Shown piece after piece: positions 1 through 11,565 of a stretch of DNA of 64,000 nucleotides; position 1 is the stretch's first letter; each line of letters opens with the position of its first letter. The position numbers and the translations under genes are program-made. The notes beneath the pieces were generated by a model. That model was not told the DNA's origin and made no database searches. It worked only from the letters and a program-made list of their open reading frames with translations. This DNA comes from Sindora glabra. Lineage: Eukaryota; Streptophyta; Magnoliopsida; Fabales; Fabaceae. Location: the NCBI GenBank assembly GCA_020226215.1, contig CM035235.1:2555151-2619150 (forward strand), in the 5' to 3' direction.

Positions 1-871
1 CTTTTAACTTACCAGTGTGATGCCATATCATATTCTTTGAAGTATGGCTCGACCTATACAATTGCATTAACCGAGGAGTTAATGGAAAATAACGAACCAC
101 CTTTTAAGGCACCTTCTTTCGTTTCGTATTTTTATCTACCCATTAGCTCTCCTCACAAATTAGACAATTATCCTTCGAACCATGTTCTTTCTAGAAAAGT
201 GCGCAATTATGTTTGCACACATGAATTGATTCATACCCCAATCCTAACTTATTGAGCCATTTCCTAGCACTGTAGTATGATTTGGGTAATTTATTATCAT
301 TCGAAAGTACCTCTTTTAACAATTTCAAAAGAGCATCAAATGACTTATTTGTCCACTTATACAGAACCTTCAAGTGCATGAGTTTCATCAAAAAGTTCAA
401 GGCCAAAAATGATGTACATCCTAGGTACAACTATATTTCTACTTGCTTAAACAGATTATCATAACTACTATAGTTTGCTCCAATGTCTCTGCCAATTGCA
501 TTCTCACTCCTTTCCATATCATTGCGAACTACTTCTTCAGGTACATGAGGGCCAATGAAGTCATGTAAAATATTCGCCACTTCATCTCTATTGTTAGTAG
601 ATAACTCCCAAGTTCTCCTAGAAGTTGAAACACTTGTTTCACCATGGTGTACCCAATTTATGTATAATGGATGAAATCCATTATCTATAATATGTGCCTC
701 CAACATTGGTAATGTTTGGAATAATAAGTTCACACACTTTTTGCATGGACATCTCACCAAACCTCTTTCATTAACAAAGTTTTTAACTCTTCGAACAAAT
801 GCCACTGCATCATTTCAATACTCATTCGACAAGCGATTTGATAGATGTATCTAACTTTTATCTATAGACAT
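1..871 (-). pseudogene. CACTA transposase (TNP2-like) N-terminal part, broken by stops
   Basis: Read on the minus strand from ATG at 871, one frame runs to base 1 with about 290 codons. It matches the family order: an N-terminal transposase-associated domain (MSIDKS start, CPCKKC cluster, a YINWVHHGE segment), a linker, then the start of the TNP2 transposase region (LYLGC, KLMHLKVLYKW, LPKSYY, LGYESIHVCKHNC, later YFPLTPRL and WHH). The frame is interrupted by stops at 851-853, 815-817, 431-433, 191-193, 143-145 and 104-106; at least three sit where the family has Trp. There is no frameshift. The intact protein would bind the subterminal repeats or cut the ends in the nucleus; this copy cannot make it. 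The catalytic part lies outside the window. Confidence 0.85.
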
Positions 872-3146
872 TGTATCATTGAACAAGAAGATAATAGCTT
901 TAGGTGGAATAAAGTGTTGTGACTAATATTTGATATGTACCCTAAATTCACCGTATCACTTCAACTTTGAAGGGTAGGGTCCTATCCCATTCAAAATACT
1001 TCTGTAGTTACATTTTTGCCCAATTTATCCATGCTAATCATTTGCTTTGTGCAGAAATTTCAATAGTATCTCCCCATAGTTCTCTAAGTGTGTAAATTAT
1101 ATGTCCGTATAATTTATACTTGGAGAACAGTTAAGATGCTAAGATATTCCCACAATATCAAACAAGAGCTAGATAAATTGCTAATAACGACTACAAAATA
1201 TATCTCAAACTATCCAATTTCTTAAGACAATTCAAGGGTTATTGATGTATAGAGAACAACCAACCCTTGAACGGGTCTAAGCTTATAATGTAAATACAAA
1301 TGTAGTTCTATTTAAAATTATTATAAAAATAGATTTACAATAATTAAAAATAAAGATACGACATTTTATGAGAATCATTATTTAACCATCAGTATTGTTA
1401 TTTAAGTGTCTTATGATTAAAAATTAATGATTTTTTTAAATATCCATAACAATTGTTATGTTTCACAATAAATTTATGAAAATTCAAACATGTAACCTAC
1501 TCTACTATATGTATAAGGTGCACAATTCAACATCTCTAAAGAGATGTGCATTTTATGAGTGCTTGTAAATTATCATACGAGAAAATTTTTTTAATTTTTA
1601 TTATTATAAGGTTATTTTGATGATTTTGCTAGGAAGTCTTTTCATCTCCAGTACTATATATAACAATTATACAAGTGTAATATGTCACAAGTTATTATAA
1701 CTAAATAATAATATTTATCATTACAATATTGAAAGAAAGTAAGTTTTTATTCACAAAATAGAAAATCATTATTTGTCAATATTTCTTTTAATCTAATAGT
1801 AAACAAATTAAATAATTTTTATCATTTTAATATTTTATAATTCTATTCTTTTCATTTAAATTTAAGCAAATTCTAAGAAATTTTAGAATAAATAATACCG
1901 AATTAATATCCAAGAGATTATAGTATTAGTAAATTTGGCTTAAATTTTTGTTCATTATACAGTTATTGTTAATTTTATAAGTTATTTATTAATGTAATGT
2001 TATTGTAATTTTAGCTATTAGAATTAGGTACATAACATATAATTTCTTAAAATAGTATTGAGAAATATTTCATCATTTTAAAAAATTATATTCCTTAATT
2101 TGAAAATTAAAATTTAATCTAAGAAAAAAATCATATTATATAGCGGTTGAAATTGTTAATTGTAAAATTAATTCACTTAATCACAAATTTGACATTGAAA
2201 ATAACAAAATATAATCTTCTTCAAATAATATAAAAATATAATTTATTTTGATTGTGTGTAGGGTTTAGCTTTAAAAATAATTTTAACAAATAAATTTTAA
2301 AAATTGGTCAATTATAAATTTTACTATTTTTAAAAGTAAAAAGTAAATTTAATTTATCCATAAAGGGGTGATTTTCATGTGATCTAAAATTTAGTTGAGT
2401 TTTTCTTTCTATGTAATGTAAATAATATAATTTGGATTGTTAGATTTAATTTTCGGGTGGTCTAAAGTACCATTGAATTTTTCTTATTATGTGGTGTAAA
2501 TATTATAATTTGGATTGGTAAGTTTCAATTTTAATTTTAATAAAGAAAGAGATTATATTATTATAATCTCTTATTTTAAGCTATCTTTATGTACTTATTC
2601 TAATTTTTTATAGTATATTATTTCAACAAAACTAATAATTTTGAAATTTATTAAATTACAACATAAATTTTAAATTTTATGGATAAAATATCATAACAAC
2701 TATATCTTATATTAGTCTAATAATTTAATCTACACATATATCATATAATATAAAGTTATAATTTAAGGAATACATAATAACAATAAAATTTATATCTACA
2801 AATTTTATGATAAGATAAATTTACATAAACAAATTTAATATTTACAACATGCAAAATAAAATAATACAAAATTTCATATTAAATTGAATATACTATCAAT
2901 TCTATTAATTCATTGCAAACTATTAATCTCACAAATAATATTGTACAATAAAAATACTATAAATTTTAATTCACATATCTCAATGATAAAAATCTACTGA
3001 TCAAATATATTCTAAATACTCCCCACGAATAATGATGAATGCTAATAATAACTAACAAATTAAAATATCATATATAAAAAATCATTACACATCAATATAT
3101 ATAAAAAAATAAATACACTAAATTAGAGAAAAAAACTATAAGAGAA

Positions 3147-3155
3147 ACTTACCTC
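3147..3155 (-). other. Candidate 5' splice donor in the CACTA transposase leader
   Basis: On the minus strand this reads GAG|GTAAGT, a consensus plant donor, preceded by a GC-richer stretch of about 60 bases and followed by more than 2 kb of AT-rich, intron-like DNA before the transposase ATG at 871. CACTA genes often have an intron in the 5' leader, so this may be the end of leader exon 1. No acceptor was assigned. Inference only. Confidence 0.4.
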
Positions 3156-3219
3156 AAGTCTAGCTTTTCTTTTGTAACCGCACGAATGAAAGGCGAGGAG
3201 GCACAGATGGTATACTCTT

Positions 3220-3740
3220 CAGCGACGATAAAAAAATTTGATTGTCCGTGAAAAGTCATCGCTATAGGGTAAGCCTTTTAGCGACGACATTGTCATTGTT
3301 GAAGGCAAGCCCAATTTTCGAGATTGACCTTCAGCGGTGACTTTTATCGTCGTTAAAAGGTAAATCCTTCACCTACGACACATGTCGTCGCTGAAAGTTT
3401 GTCTCAAAAATTGGGGAGACCTTTAGAGATGACATTCTTACCCTACAGCAACGATAGATGTCGTCGCTAAAAGTTTTTTGTAATTTTCGAGGCAGACTTT
3501 CAGCAATGACATGTATCATCAGGGGAGGCTTTATCTTTTAGCAACGACAAAAGTTGCAGCCAAAGGTCAAAATTTCTTGCTGAAATTTTTTTCAACTTTT
3601 TAACGATGATAATTGTCATCATTAATGCCTTTATTTTCCTGCCGATTTTTTTTTTACACTTCACCAACAATGTTGTCGTTGAAAAAACTTTTACCGATGA
3701 TCAAAATTTTATCGTTGCTAAAGGTATCGTCGTTGTTGCT
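3220..3740. repeat. Palindromic GCGACGA subterminal repeats of the CACTA element
   Basis: About ten degenerate copies of a unit with core TAGCGACGAC / GTCGTCGCTAA occur in both orientations, many as back-to-back inverted pairs (for example around 3375-3400 and 3450-3470). Such arrays are the transposase-binding subterminal regions of plant CACTA elements. The units are much more GC-rich than the surroundings. Confidence 0.8.
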
Positions 3741-3756
3741 TCTTTTTCTTATAGTG
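3741..3756 (-). repeat. CACTA terminal inverted repeat
   Basis: The plus strand ends CTTATAGTG, so on the minus strand the element begins CACTATAAGAAAAAG. It abuts the subterminal repeats directly. The partner terminus is outside the window. Confidence 0.8.
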
Positions 3757-6700
3757 ATAAGCACAATTTATGTTAAAACCTAGAATGAATCCACTTAGCA
3801 AAACAAATATGTTTTGGCTAAACTATTCATTAATGTTTATTGTTGTTTTTTGTACCGTGTTTTTGCTGTCATAAATGATTATATGATTTTCGTAGCACAC
3901 TTCATAATTGTATACCTAATTTGTGTTGAAACCCAACATGAACTTTGTTCAAATTGAGGAGATAAATGTTCTGTCATGTGCAAGATCCAAATGTGTTACT
4001 ATGTATGAATTAAGTTCTAAAATAAAACTAGTTTAAAAATGTTATTATGAACTTGGATAGTTATGTCTTTAGCTACACTATTCCTAAATGCCTGAGTCCA
4101 ATATACTTGAAAATGCATTTATTTACCATGAATTGATATGTTTTTAGCCTTCACTCTTTTGCTTGTTAGTTCTGCAATGTAATTGCTAAGAATATGAAAA
4201 TATATATATTCCATGAATTTTCATCTGCAAATTTAGTGCATTTTATATGTCATATGACCATATTTATGTGGTGTACTTTGAGTTTTTTTTTATGGTTGTT
4301 TTGTCTGGCCATTATTGGTTTCTTCTCTGTTATCCTGCGCAATACTAAACTTAGATGAAATTCTTTTAATGAAATTTCAAGTTTTGAAATTATAAATGAG
4401 TTGCTCACTAGCATCATGGGTATTTCATTATTTTGGATATAAAAATACTTGAGTGTCATAGTTTGAAACTACCCAAAACAATGGTAAAAAAAAGTCTTCA
4501 AAGATATTCCAAAACAAGCATTTATTTGTTCTTCAAAATTTGAAGAATTGTTTTAAACATATTCTCTACAAATCAATTTAGTTAAGAAACATGATTCATA
4601 GGAAAATAGATCAATTCGAAGGCTAAAAAAAAAGGAAAAATCCCAGAAGTGCCATAGTGCATTTATGTACTCTCTTTGAAAATTTTAGAAAAAATTAAAA
4701 AATTTTGGATGGATTAGTTAGAAGATAGTTTTAGAGTAATTCTTAGCAAAAATTGAGATTTGCATCCATGAGAATGGCAAAGAAAAGGCCTCAAGTCGCT
4801 TGCGGCTCTGAAACAGTTGGATGACTTGAATTCAAGTAACCAAGGTTGAGCGAAGAAGACAACCCATAATGCTTGTGTGCAAAGCGTGGTGCACCCATAG
4901 CCTTTTGGCTATTTTCTAGTGACAATATTTATACCATTGTGTTTTATTCTTCAAACACTTTTTTTTGGGCATTTTTTCAAAATTTTTTGGAATAAAAATG
5001 TTTATGATAATTTTTATTTCATTTATTTAAGTATTTATTTGATATAATTTTGAGCTAAAATTTTTCTTAGGTAATTTTTATATCATTAGCTATTGACTAT
5101 AATTTTTGTAACAATTTTAGAGATTGTTTATATAATGTAATAATTTTGAAAAATAATTATATTAATTAAGAATTACTGTATACTCATGTTGTACTACAAA
5201 AATTTTCCTTAATTATGCACTCAGTGGGACTAGTTGCATGAAATTTTGTATAAAAAATTTTTGAAAAGAAATTTTTTTTGTATAAAATGTATAAGTGAGA
5301 AAATATATTAGTAATATTAAATACCCTTCCATATTATATCATTAATATAGTAAGTTGGATATAATATGAATGTAAAATTAGATGTTATATTCCTAGAATT
5401 TTAAACACCCTTTGTTGTTGGATTTTAAGAATATTATATTGTAAGAACTTAAATGTCCTTCAGTATTAGTTCTTATAATGTAATACTAACTAATATTGCA
5501 TGGTATAATTTTATAAAGAAAATTTTTGTATGATTAAGTTTTTGACATGTATCAAATATTTATGATGTTTTTCCAAATGTTATGTCTATGCAATAGAATT
5601 TATTAAGACACTACGTAGGATAAGTTGTAATTGAGAATGTCTTGTTCTAGAAAATGTATATGGTGATTTTAAGTACAAAACTCAATCTGAGTTTGAACTC
5701 GAGTATGAAGCAAATTTAGAACACAAAAGGTATTTTCATTTGGATTAAGTTAGTCTGGTGGTCATTTTAGACCGAACCATCCAATGGAGCATCCTTGAAT
5801 TAGTAAATGTTTGACCTATTTATTTCTGATAATGAAATTTGTGAAATTTAATTATGTAGAAAAGGGTCATTAATTGAAGGAGCAATCAATAAGGAAATTA
5901 GAGGACTATGGAAGCTTATCATGGACTTTATTTATAATTTTAGTTTAAATTGATAAAAATATAAAATTTTAATTTTTTTGATTTGATATATACTAAATAT
6001 TTTCCATTGAATTTTGTTGGCTTGTTAATAGTGTTTTTTAAAACTAAAGATAGGGTTTTATTTGTGTTTTATGTTGTACCAATTCAACAGTAAAAATTTA
6101 TTTTGATTAATTGTCATGTTTTAGTAAATAAAACTTAATTTTGAGGTTTTTTTTAAAGCACATGTTTTTTGATAAGGTTGTTTTGGGATTTTTTTAAATC
6201 CAATTTTCAAAGTTTAACCCTAAAATCATTTTTAAAGCTTAATAGGATTGATCCACTTAGGGATATCTTGAGATAGTGGGAGATTATTAAATTTTGTAAA
6301 AAGGTACAAGTCAAGAAAACAAATATGATTTTAAGTTTGATAGGGATGCTCATATAAAAATGTGTGTTCAACATTAGGCCAGTCAGTACTTAATAACTTT
6401 TTTTAAGAGCAAGGTCTAATTTATCAAAAACTTTCTTCTCTAAAAATCTTAAAACTCATTTATGGTCTAAATTAACTTATTTTAATAGGAATCATGTTAG
6501 TTGAAGAAGAGAGTAACCCTCTTGATTAGTGACTTAATAGTCAAATAATTTTTCAAAGTAAGAATTAGAAATATATGTTTACATATTTATATCTTATTTT
6601 AATGAAATTGTAATTTCTCTTAGATATAAAAAAAGTAGTGCAGATCAATGTATGATGAATTCAAGCATTTTGGTAAGTTTAAATCTACATGACAATGATG

Positions 6701-6780
6701 TTTTTCTAAGTCGATCATTATGTGGATGTATTAGTTAAGATAAAATAATTAAATTAAACCTAGTTAAAAATGGCTTAAGA
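3757..6780. other. Intergenic, no gene seen
   Basis: AT-rich sequence with stops in every frame; the one short ORF (4250-4459, minus) has low-complexity composition and resembles nothing I know. 4765-4920 is noticeably less AT-rich and may be a remnant of something older, but I could not assign it. Confidence 0.6.
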
Positions 6781-7640
6781 GTAAAGTGTGATAGACCTAA
6801 AATTACATGTATAATGGGCTCATAAGCCTAAAATTACTTGTGTGGTGGGCTTTTATTACACAGATCCTAAAGATGTTTGGCTTATCTCATTTTGGTATCA
6901 AAAGAGTTCAATATGTCAATGTACTCTTATGTTAGTTAATTCGAAAGGATTAAATTAATTAGGCCTAAGTATTTTCTAAGTGATAAAGGTTATCCTATAT
7001 AAGTCAGTCATAAGTCACATGTTATTTATTTAGGTCAGTGGTTTTGGACTACAAATGATTCCATATCTAGGTGATACAAATAATTATGCATTGACTTTAA
7101 GAAGATTGGGAAATTTCATATGTATAGGCCATTTAGACTTGCTCTATTAGTTGTCTAAGTGAACATAAAACTATGGTTGGACATGTGTTAAGAAGTGTTG
7201 TGTTATGGAATTACTATGCAATCAATTATAGCAATTTCCATTGAAGGGTAAGGCATGTCGCATGTTGTAAATTTCTTATGAAGTCACATGTTGTAAATTT
7301 CTTATCAAGTTATCAAGTTAAGGGATTTCTACCCTTAACTAGATTTATATCTTAACAATACTATTGCCATAAAATTCTCTTTCAATAATTATGAATTTGC
7401 TCGTGTAAAGGACTTCAAATTGAAGTACTTATTTATAAGAAAGAAAATATATGAGTATATTATTCATTTTCCATGGATTATATGTTCACATATTTATTAA
7501 ACAAAGGCTTAAGGTTAAATATAAAAGTATAATCTTATAAATAATGTCAATTTGCCTAAGCCTTTTCCAGTGTTCAAGTTTAGTAAAAATCTTATTGATA
7601 TGAGCTAATTGATATCTTATGATATATTTAAATGAAATAT
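6781..7640. other. Decayed repeat-derived DNA, no gene
   Basis: The segment leads into a copia 3' end and may hold more of that element, but no protein motif survives. Around 7256-7304 a unit of about 26 bp (CATGTTGTAAATTTCTTAT) is directly duplicated. Confidence 0.4.
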
Positions 7641-8552
7641 TTATAATGAGATATTCGTCTTTTTGCCATATATTATGTACATTTTAGTTATGGTGTATGA
7701 GTGAAGACATTTAGAACTTGTTTCATTATTATGAATAGAGGCATTTAGACCTTGCCTCATTAATGTATTAAGAACATTGATTTTCATTAGGCATCTTAGG
7801 CAAATGCTAAAGCCACTATTTAGGGAATTTATATTCAATCACATTAAGATAATATAAATCCTATTATGCATGTTATATTTAATCATTTGGTCAGCAAGGT
7901 ATAGGTATTCAACATATTTCATAGTTATATCCTTTGGATATAATACTTAATATTATTGTATACTTGTGATCTCAATTAGATTTATGTGTAAAATAATATC
8001 ATTTTAACATTAATTCTTTCAAAGCAATTTTCATTTATAAATTAATATGGACCTAAGTGAGAAATTGTTAGAAGTTTTAATGTAAGTTTTATATTAATTT
8101 AATAAATAGCAATTAATGTTAAATTTTATTATATGAGCTCTAAATAAAAGTAACAATTAAAATCGATCCATGTATGGTATTATGGCCTAAGTGTGGATTA
8201 GTTGGGCATGGATCTTATGATAGGTAGGATCCATGATCTAACCCTATTTATTTAAGAAATCCTCTACCTCTAGTAATTGACTTAATTTGACTATCCCATT
8301 AGTGTATAGATATTATACTTCTCTTCTTAAAAAGTGAAGGTGAATGTTTACAATAGAGAGAGAACCGACCTCATAACAATTTCAAACTTGATATTTTTTA
8401 GGAATCCTTCATATTATAGGTATTTGATACTCATCTTTAATTAAACATTTTTATTTTTTGATCTTATCTTTCTCATGCTATAATTTAAAACCTAAGATTA
8501 AGAATTATGATTAATTTAAAATTATTCTTATATTTCCTACTCTCTACTTACA
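7641..8552 (+). mobile_element. Ty1/copia remnant: 3' untranslated region, polypurine tract and LTR
   Basis: The part before 8054 follows the same order as the 3' region of the copia element at 46730-47160 (CCATATATT near the start, a 'cattag..catctt' block, a 'gatctcaatt' block). It ends in a purine run AAGTGAGAAAT at 8054-8065, followed by TGTTAG at 8066. The LTR then runs to about 8552, where CTACTTACA gives a plausible CA end. No coding part is left, and the small minus-strand ORF inside is a shadow. The LTR 3' limit is approximate. Confidence 0.6.
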
Positions 8553-9412
8553 TACCATCTTTTTGTAAAAAAAACTTGTTATTGAATTTGTATTCACAAA
8601 AATAGAGATAAAGAGATTTTAGACAACTTAAAGAACATCACTAATAATTTTACACACCTAAATAATAGAGACAAACATAGCAAAGATTAAATAAAAACAT
8701 GAGGAAATTTTTAGCTCTGATGGTTTGAGTAGTGATGACAATTGCAGGAGAACAAAAATCAAGGAAAATGTCTTGTGTTGTGATTTTGTTTCTAGAATAT
8801 GATTAGGATTGTACTTTTAAAATTTGTTTGAGGATAAATTTGTCAAAAAAATTCATTAAAATAACCTTTGTATAAGTTGAAATTAGTTTTTGCAAAATCT
8901 TATTATTGTAAGACTCCCAAGATAGCTTGGAAAAGTAAGATATAAAAAGGCTTAACCAAAAGCAAAAGTCAATTTTTTAAGATTAACCAAACAATTAAAA
9001 AAAAATATGAAAGTACTTATTAGAATAGATAAGTTAAATTAAGCTATTTTTAAGCTAATCCAAAGAAGCGTATAGTATAATTTGATTTGACCAATCAATT
9101 TAACTAAATGTATAGATTTGACTTTTTTGTTTTATCCAAATAGCAATCTAGACTAAATTTTAAAACATTACTTACCACTTTATCCAAAATTTCTCTTCCT
9201 AAAGTATTATGTTTATGTGTTTCTTTGTACAACACATATACATAAAAGTTCAGATTCACTATCATGTAGTTTTTATATAAAATATAAACTAGGCTTGTTG
9301 TCACTTATGTTTTTATATTTCTTCTTTTAGAGTATAAAATTTTCCTTCTTTTATGAATATGTAGGATTTTTAGTCATAATTTCATTCCTATTAGGATTAA
9401 CATCCTCATAAT

Positions 9413-9912
9413 TAGGGTTAAAAATAAGTTAAGTTGGGATAGACTTTATCATAAATAGGTCAAACCTATTTTATAAATTATTAGCTTGAATTTGATCTAT
9501 TAGCCTATATAAAATCAAAATTTGAGCTTGACCTTAATTATTTGAAAAGCCTAGCCTAATTTATTAACCTATTTAAAAGCCTTTTTACATAAGATGCATT
9601 CAAATAAGTTAACAAGCAAAGGTTTTTATGCTAAAAAAATAAATCTATAAATATTTTATATATGTATAACTTATAAATGTATATATTATATATGATGTTA
9701 TATTGTATTATATACAAATATATTAATTATTAAATAGGTCAGCCAAATAGGCTTACAAGCTGAGTAGACAAAAATTAGGCTTAGTCTATATTTTTTTCAA
9801 CCTCAATTTGACTTATTTAAATAAAGAAGTTAGGTTAAGTCAAGTCAAGTTAGGTCAAAAATAGATTAAACTATAGATCCTTGATAGATGATCTAGCCTA
9901 TTTCCACCTATA
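9413..9912. mobile_element. hAT-like non-autonomous element inside tandem unit 1
   Basis: A roughly 500-bp block begins TAGGGTTAAAAATAAG and ends CTATTTCCACCTATA, imperfect inverted ends of the type found in common plant hAT-like repeats. It is flanked by CTCATAAT (9405-9412) and TTCATAAT (9913-9920), a 7/8 match to an 8-bp target duplication. It has no coding capacity. Confidence 0.5.
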
Positions 9913-10856
9913 TTCATAATCTATGGAGTACTTTGGGACAAAGTTACAAATTTCATAATCTAATATGTTGAATTGTACAATAAGAAAGTAGGAATTGAAG
10001 AAACATTATTTTTAACAACACCTCTATTCTTGTTGATTCCAGATTTATATATCATCATTTTGGTAACTTATTTATCAGTGGATTTTGCTGGTAATTGAAG
10101 AGTTTTTTGGAATCCACTAGCCAAGATTTTTGTTGTTGTTTTATGAAAAAAAATTTACCTATGAAGGTTTGAGTGGTAATGACGGTTGCAGTAAAAGAAA
10201 AGTCAAGGAAAAATGTCTTGTGTTGTGGTTTTGCTTCTGGAATATGATTAGGATTATAATTTTAAGAGTTATTTGAGGATAATTTTGTTAAAAAAATTCA
10301 TTAAAAGAACCTCTATATAAGCTTAAATTAGCTTCTACAAAAGTTTATTTTTGTAAGTTGCCTAAGATAGCTTGGAAAATTAAGATATGAAAGAGCTTAA
10401 CCAAAAGTAAAAGTCAAATTTTTTAAGCTTTGCCAATCAATTAAAAAAAATATGAAAGTACTTATTAGAATAGATAATTTAAATTAAGCTATTTTTAAGT
10501 TAATCCAAATAGGCCTATAGTATAATTTGATTTGACCAATAAGTTTAACTAAATGTATAGATTTGACTTTGTTATTTTATCCAAATAGCAATCTAGATCG
10601 AATTTTGAAACATTACTAACCACCTTGTCCAAAAGTTCTCTTCCTAAAGTATTATGTTTATGCGTTTCTTTGTGTAGCACATATATATAAAAGATCGGAT
10701 TCACTATCATGTAGTTTTTATATAACATATAAACTAGACTTATTGTAACTTATGTTTTTATATTTCTTCTTTTTGAGTATAAAATTTTCTTTCTTTTATG
10801 AATATGTAGGATTTTAGTTCATAATTTCATTCCTACAAATATTACATCCCTATAAT

Positions 10857-11352
10857 TTGGGATAAAAATAAGTTAGATTAGGATAAAGTTTATGTTAAAT
10901 AGATCAAACCTATTTTATAAATTATTGGCTTGAGTTCAACCTATTAGCATGCATAAAGTCAAAATTCGAACCCAACCTTAATTATTTGAAAAGTCTGGCC
11001 TAACTTGTTAACTTATTTAAAAATCTATTTACATAAAAAGCATTCAAATAAATTAACAAATAAAGGTTTTTATGATAAAAAATAATTTAATAAATTAATA
11101 TTATATATATACAATTTATAAATGTATATATTATATATGATGTTACATTATATTATATATAAATATGTTAATTATTAAATAGGTCAATCTATTAGGCTTA
11201 CAAGCTGAATAAACAAAAATTAGGTCTAGCTTATGTATTTAAATAGGCTTATTTTTCAACCTCAACTGGACTTATTTAAATAAAGAAGTTAGGTTAAAAA
11301 ATAAGTTAAGTTATTGATCCCTGATAAATGATCTAGCCTATTTTCACCCATA
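10857..11352. mobile_element. hAT-like non-autonomous element inside tandem unit 2
   Basis: This is the counterpart of the element at 9413-9912, at the same offset in the second tandem unit, with matching start (TTGGGATAAAAATAAG) and end (CTATTTTCACCCATA). The flanks (CCTATAAT / TTTATAAT) have drifted. The shared position means insertion came before the tandem duplication. Confidence 0.5.
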
Positions 11353-11565
11353 TTTATAATTTATGAAGTACCTCGTGACAAAGTTACAAATTTCATAATC
11401 TAATATGTTGAATTGTACAATAAAAAACTAGAAATAGAAGAAACATTATTTTTAGCAACATCTCTAATCTTGTTGATTCCAGATTTATATGTCATTGTGG
11501 CAAGTTATTTATTTGTGGATTTTGTTGGGAATTGTAGACTTTTTTGGAACCTACTAACCAAGATT

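Larger units (their letters stand above)
1..3756 (-). mobile_element. CACTA (En/Spm-type) DNA transposon, 5' part, truncated by window edge
   Basis: The right edge reads TTCTTTTTCTTATAGTG, the reverse complement of a CACTATAAGAAAAAG terminus, which is the hallmark end of plant CACTA transposons. Inside it lie about 500 bp of short palindromic subterminal repeats. A decayed transposase gene reads leftwards on the minus strand and runs off the window at base 1. The end at 3756 is therefore the promoter-side end, and the other terminus is not in the window. A 3-bp target duplication would include ATA at 3757-3759 but cannot be checked without the far end. The family is known knowledge; the extent is inferred from gene orientation. 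Confidence 0.85.
8699..11565 (+). repeat. Direct tandem duplication, two units of about 1.44 kb
   Basis: Unit 1 (8699-10142) and unit 2 (10143-11565) align collinearly. Markers include GGTTTGAG at 8722 and 10166, GTCTTGTGTTGTG at 8770 and 10215, and TTGTTGATTCCAGATTTATA near 10033 and 11473. Spacing is constant at 1438-1445 bp. Divergence is modest (scattered substitutions and small indels), so this is an old but recognisable event. No ORF of note lies in either unit. Confidence 0.85.

Noticed and set aside
37..255. 72-codon plus-strand ORF at the window start
   Set aside because: It overlaps the CACTA transposase frame on the minus strand, which has clear family motifs.
3220..3740. Regularly spaced GCGACGA repeats, considered as a CRISPR-like array
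   Set aside because: Units are degenerate, occur in both orientations and abut a CACTA terminus in plant DNA.
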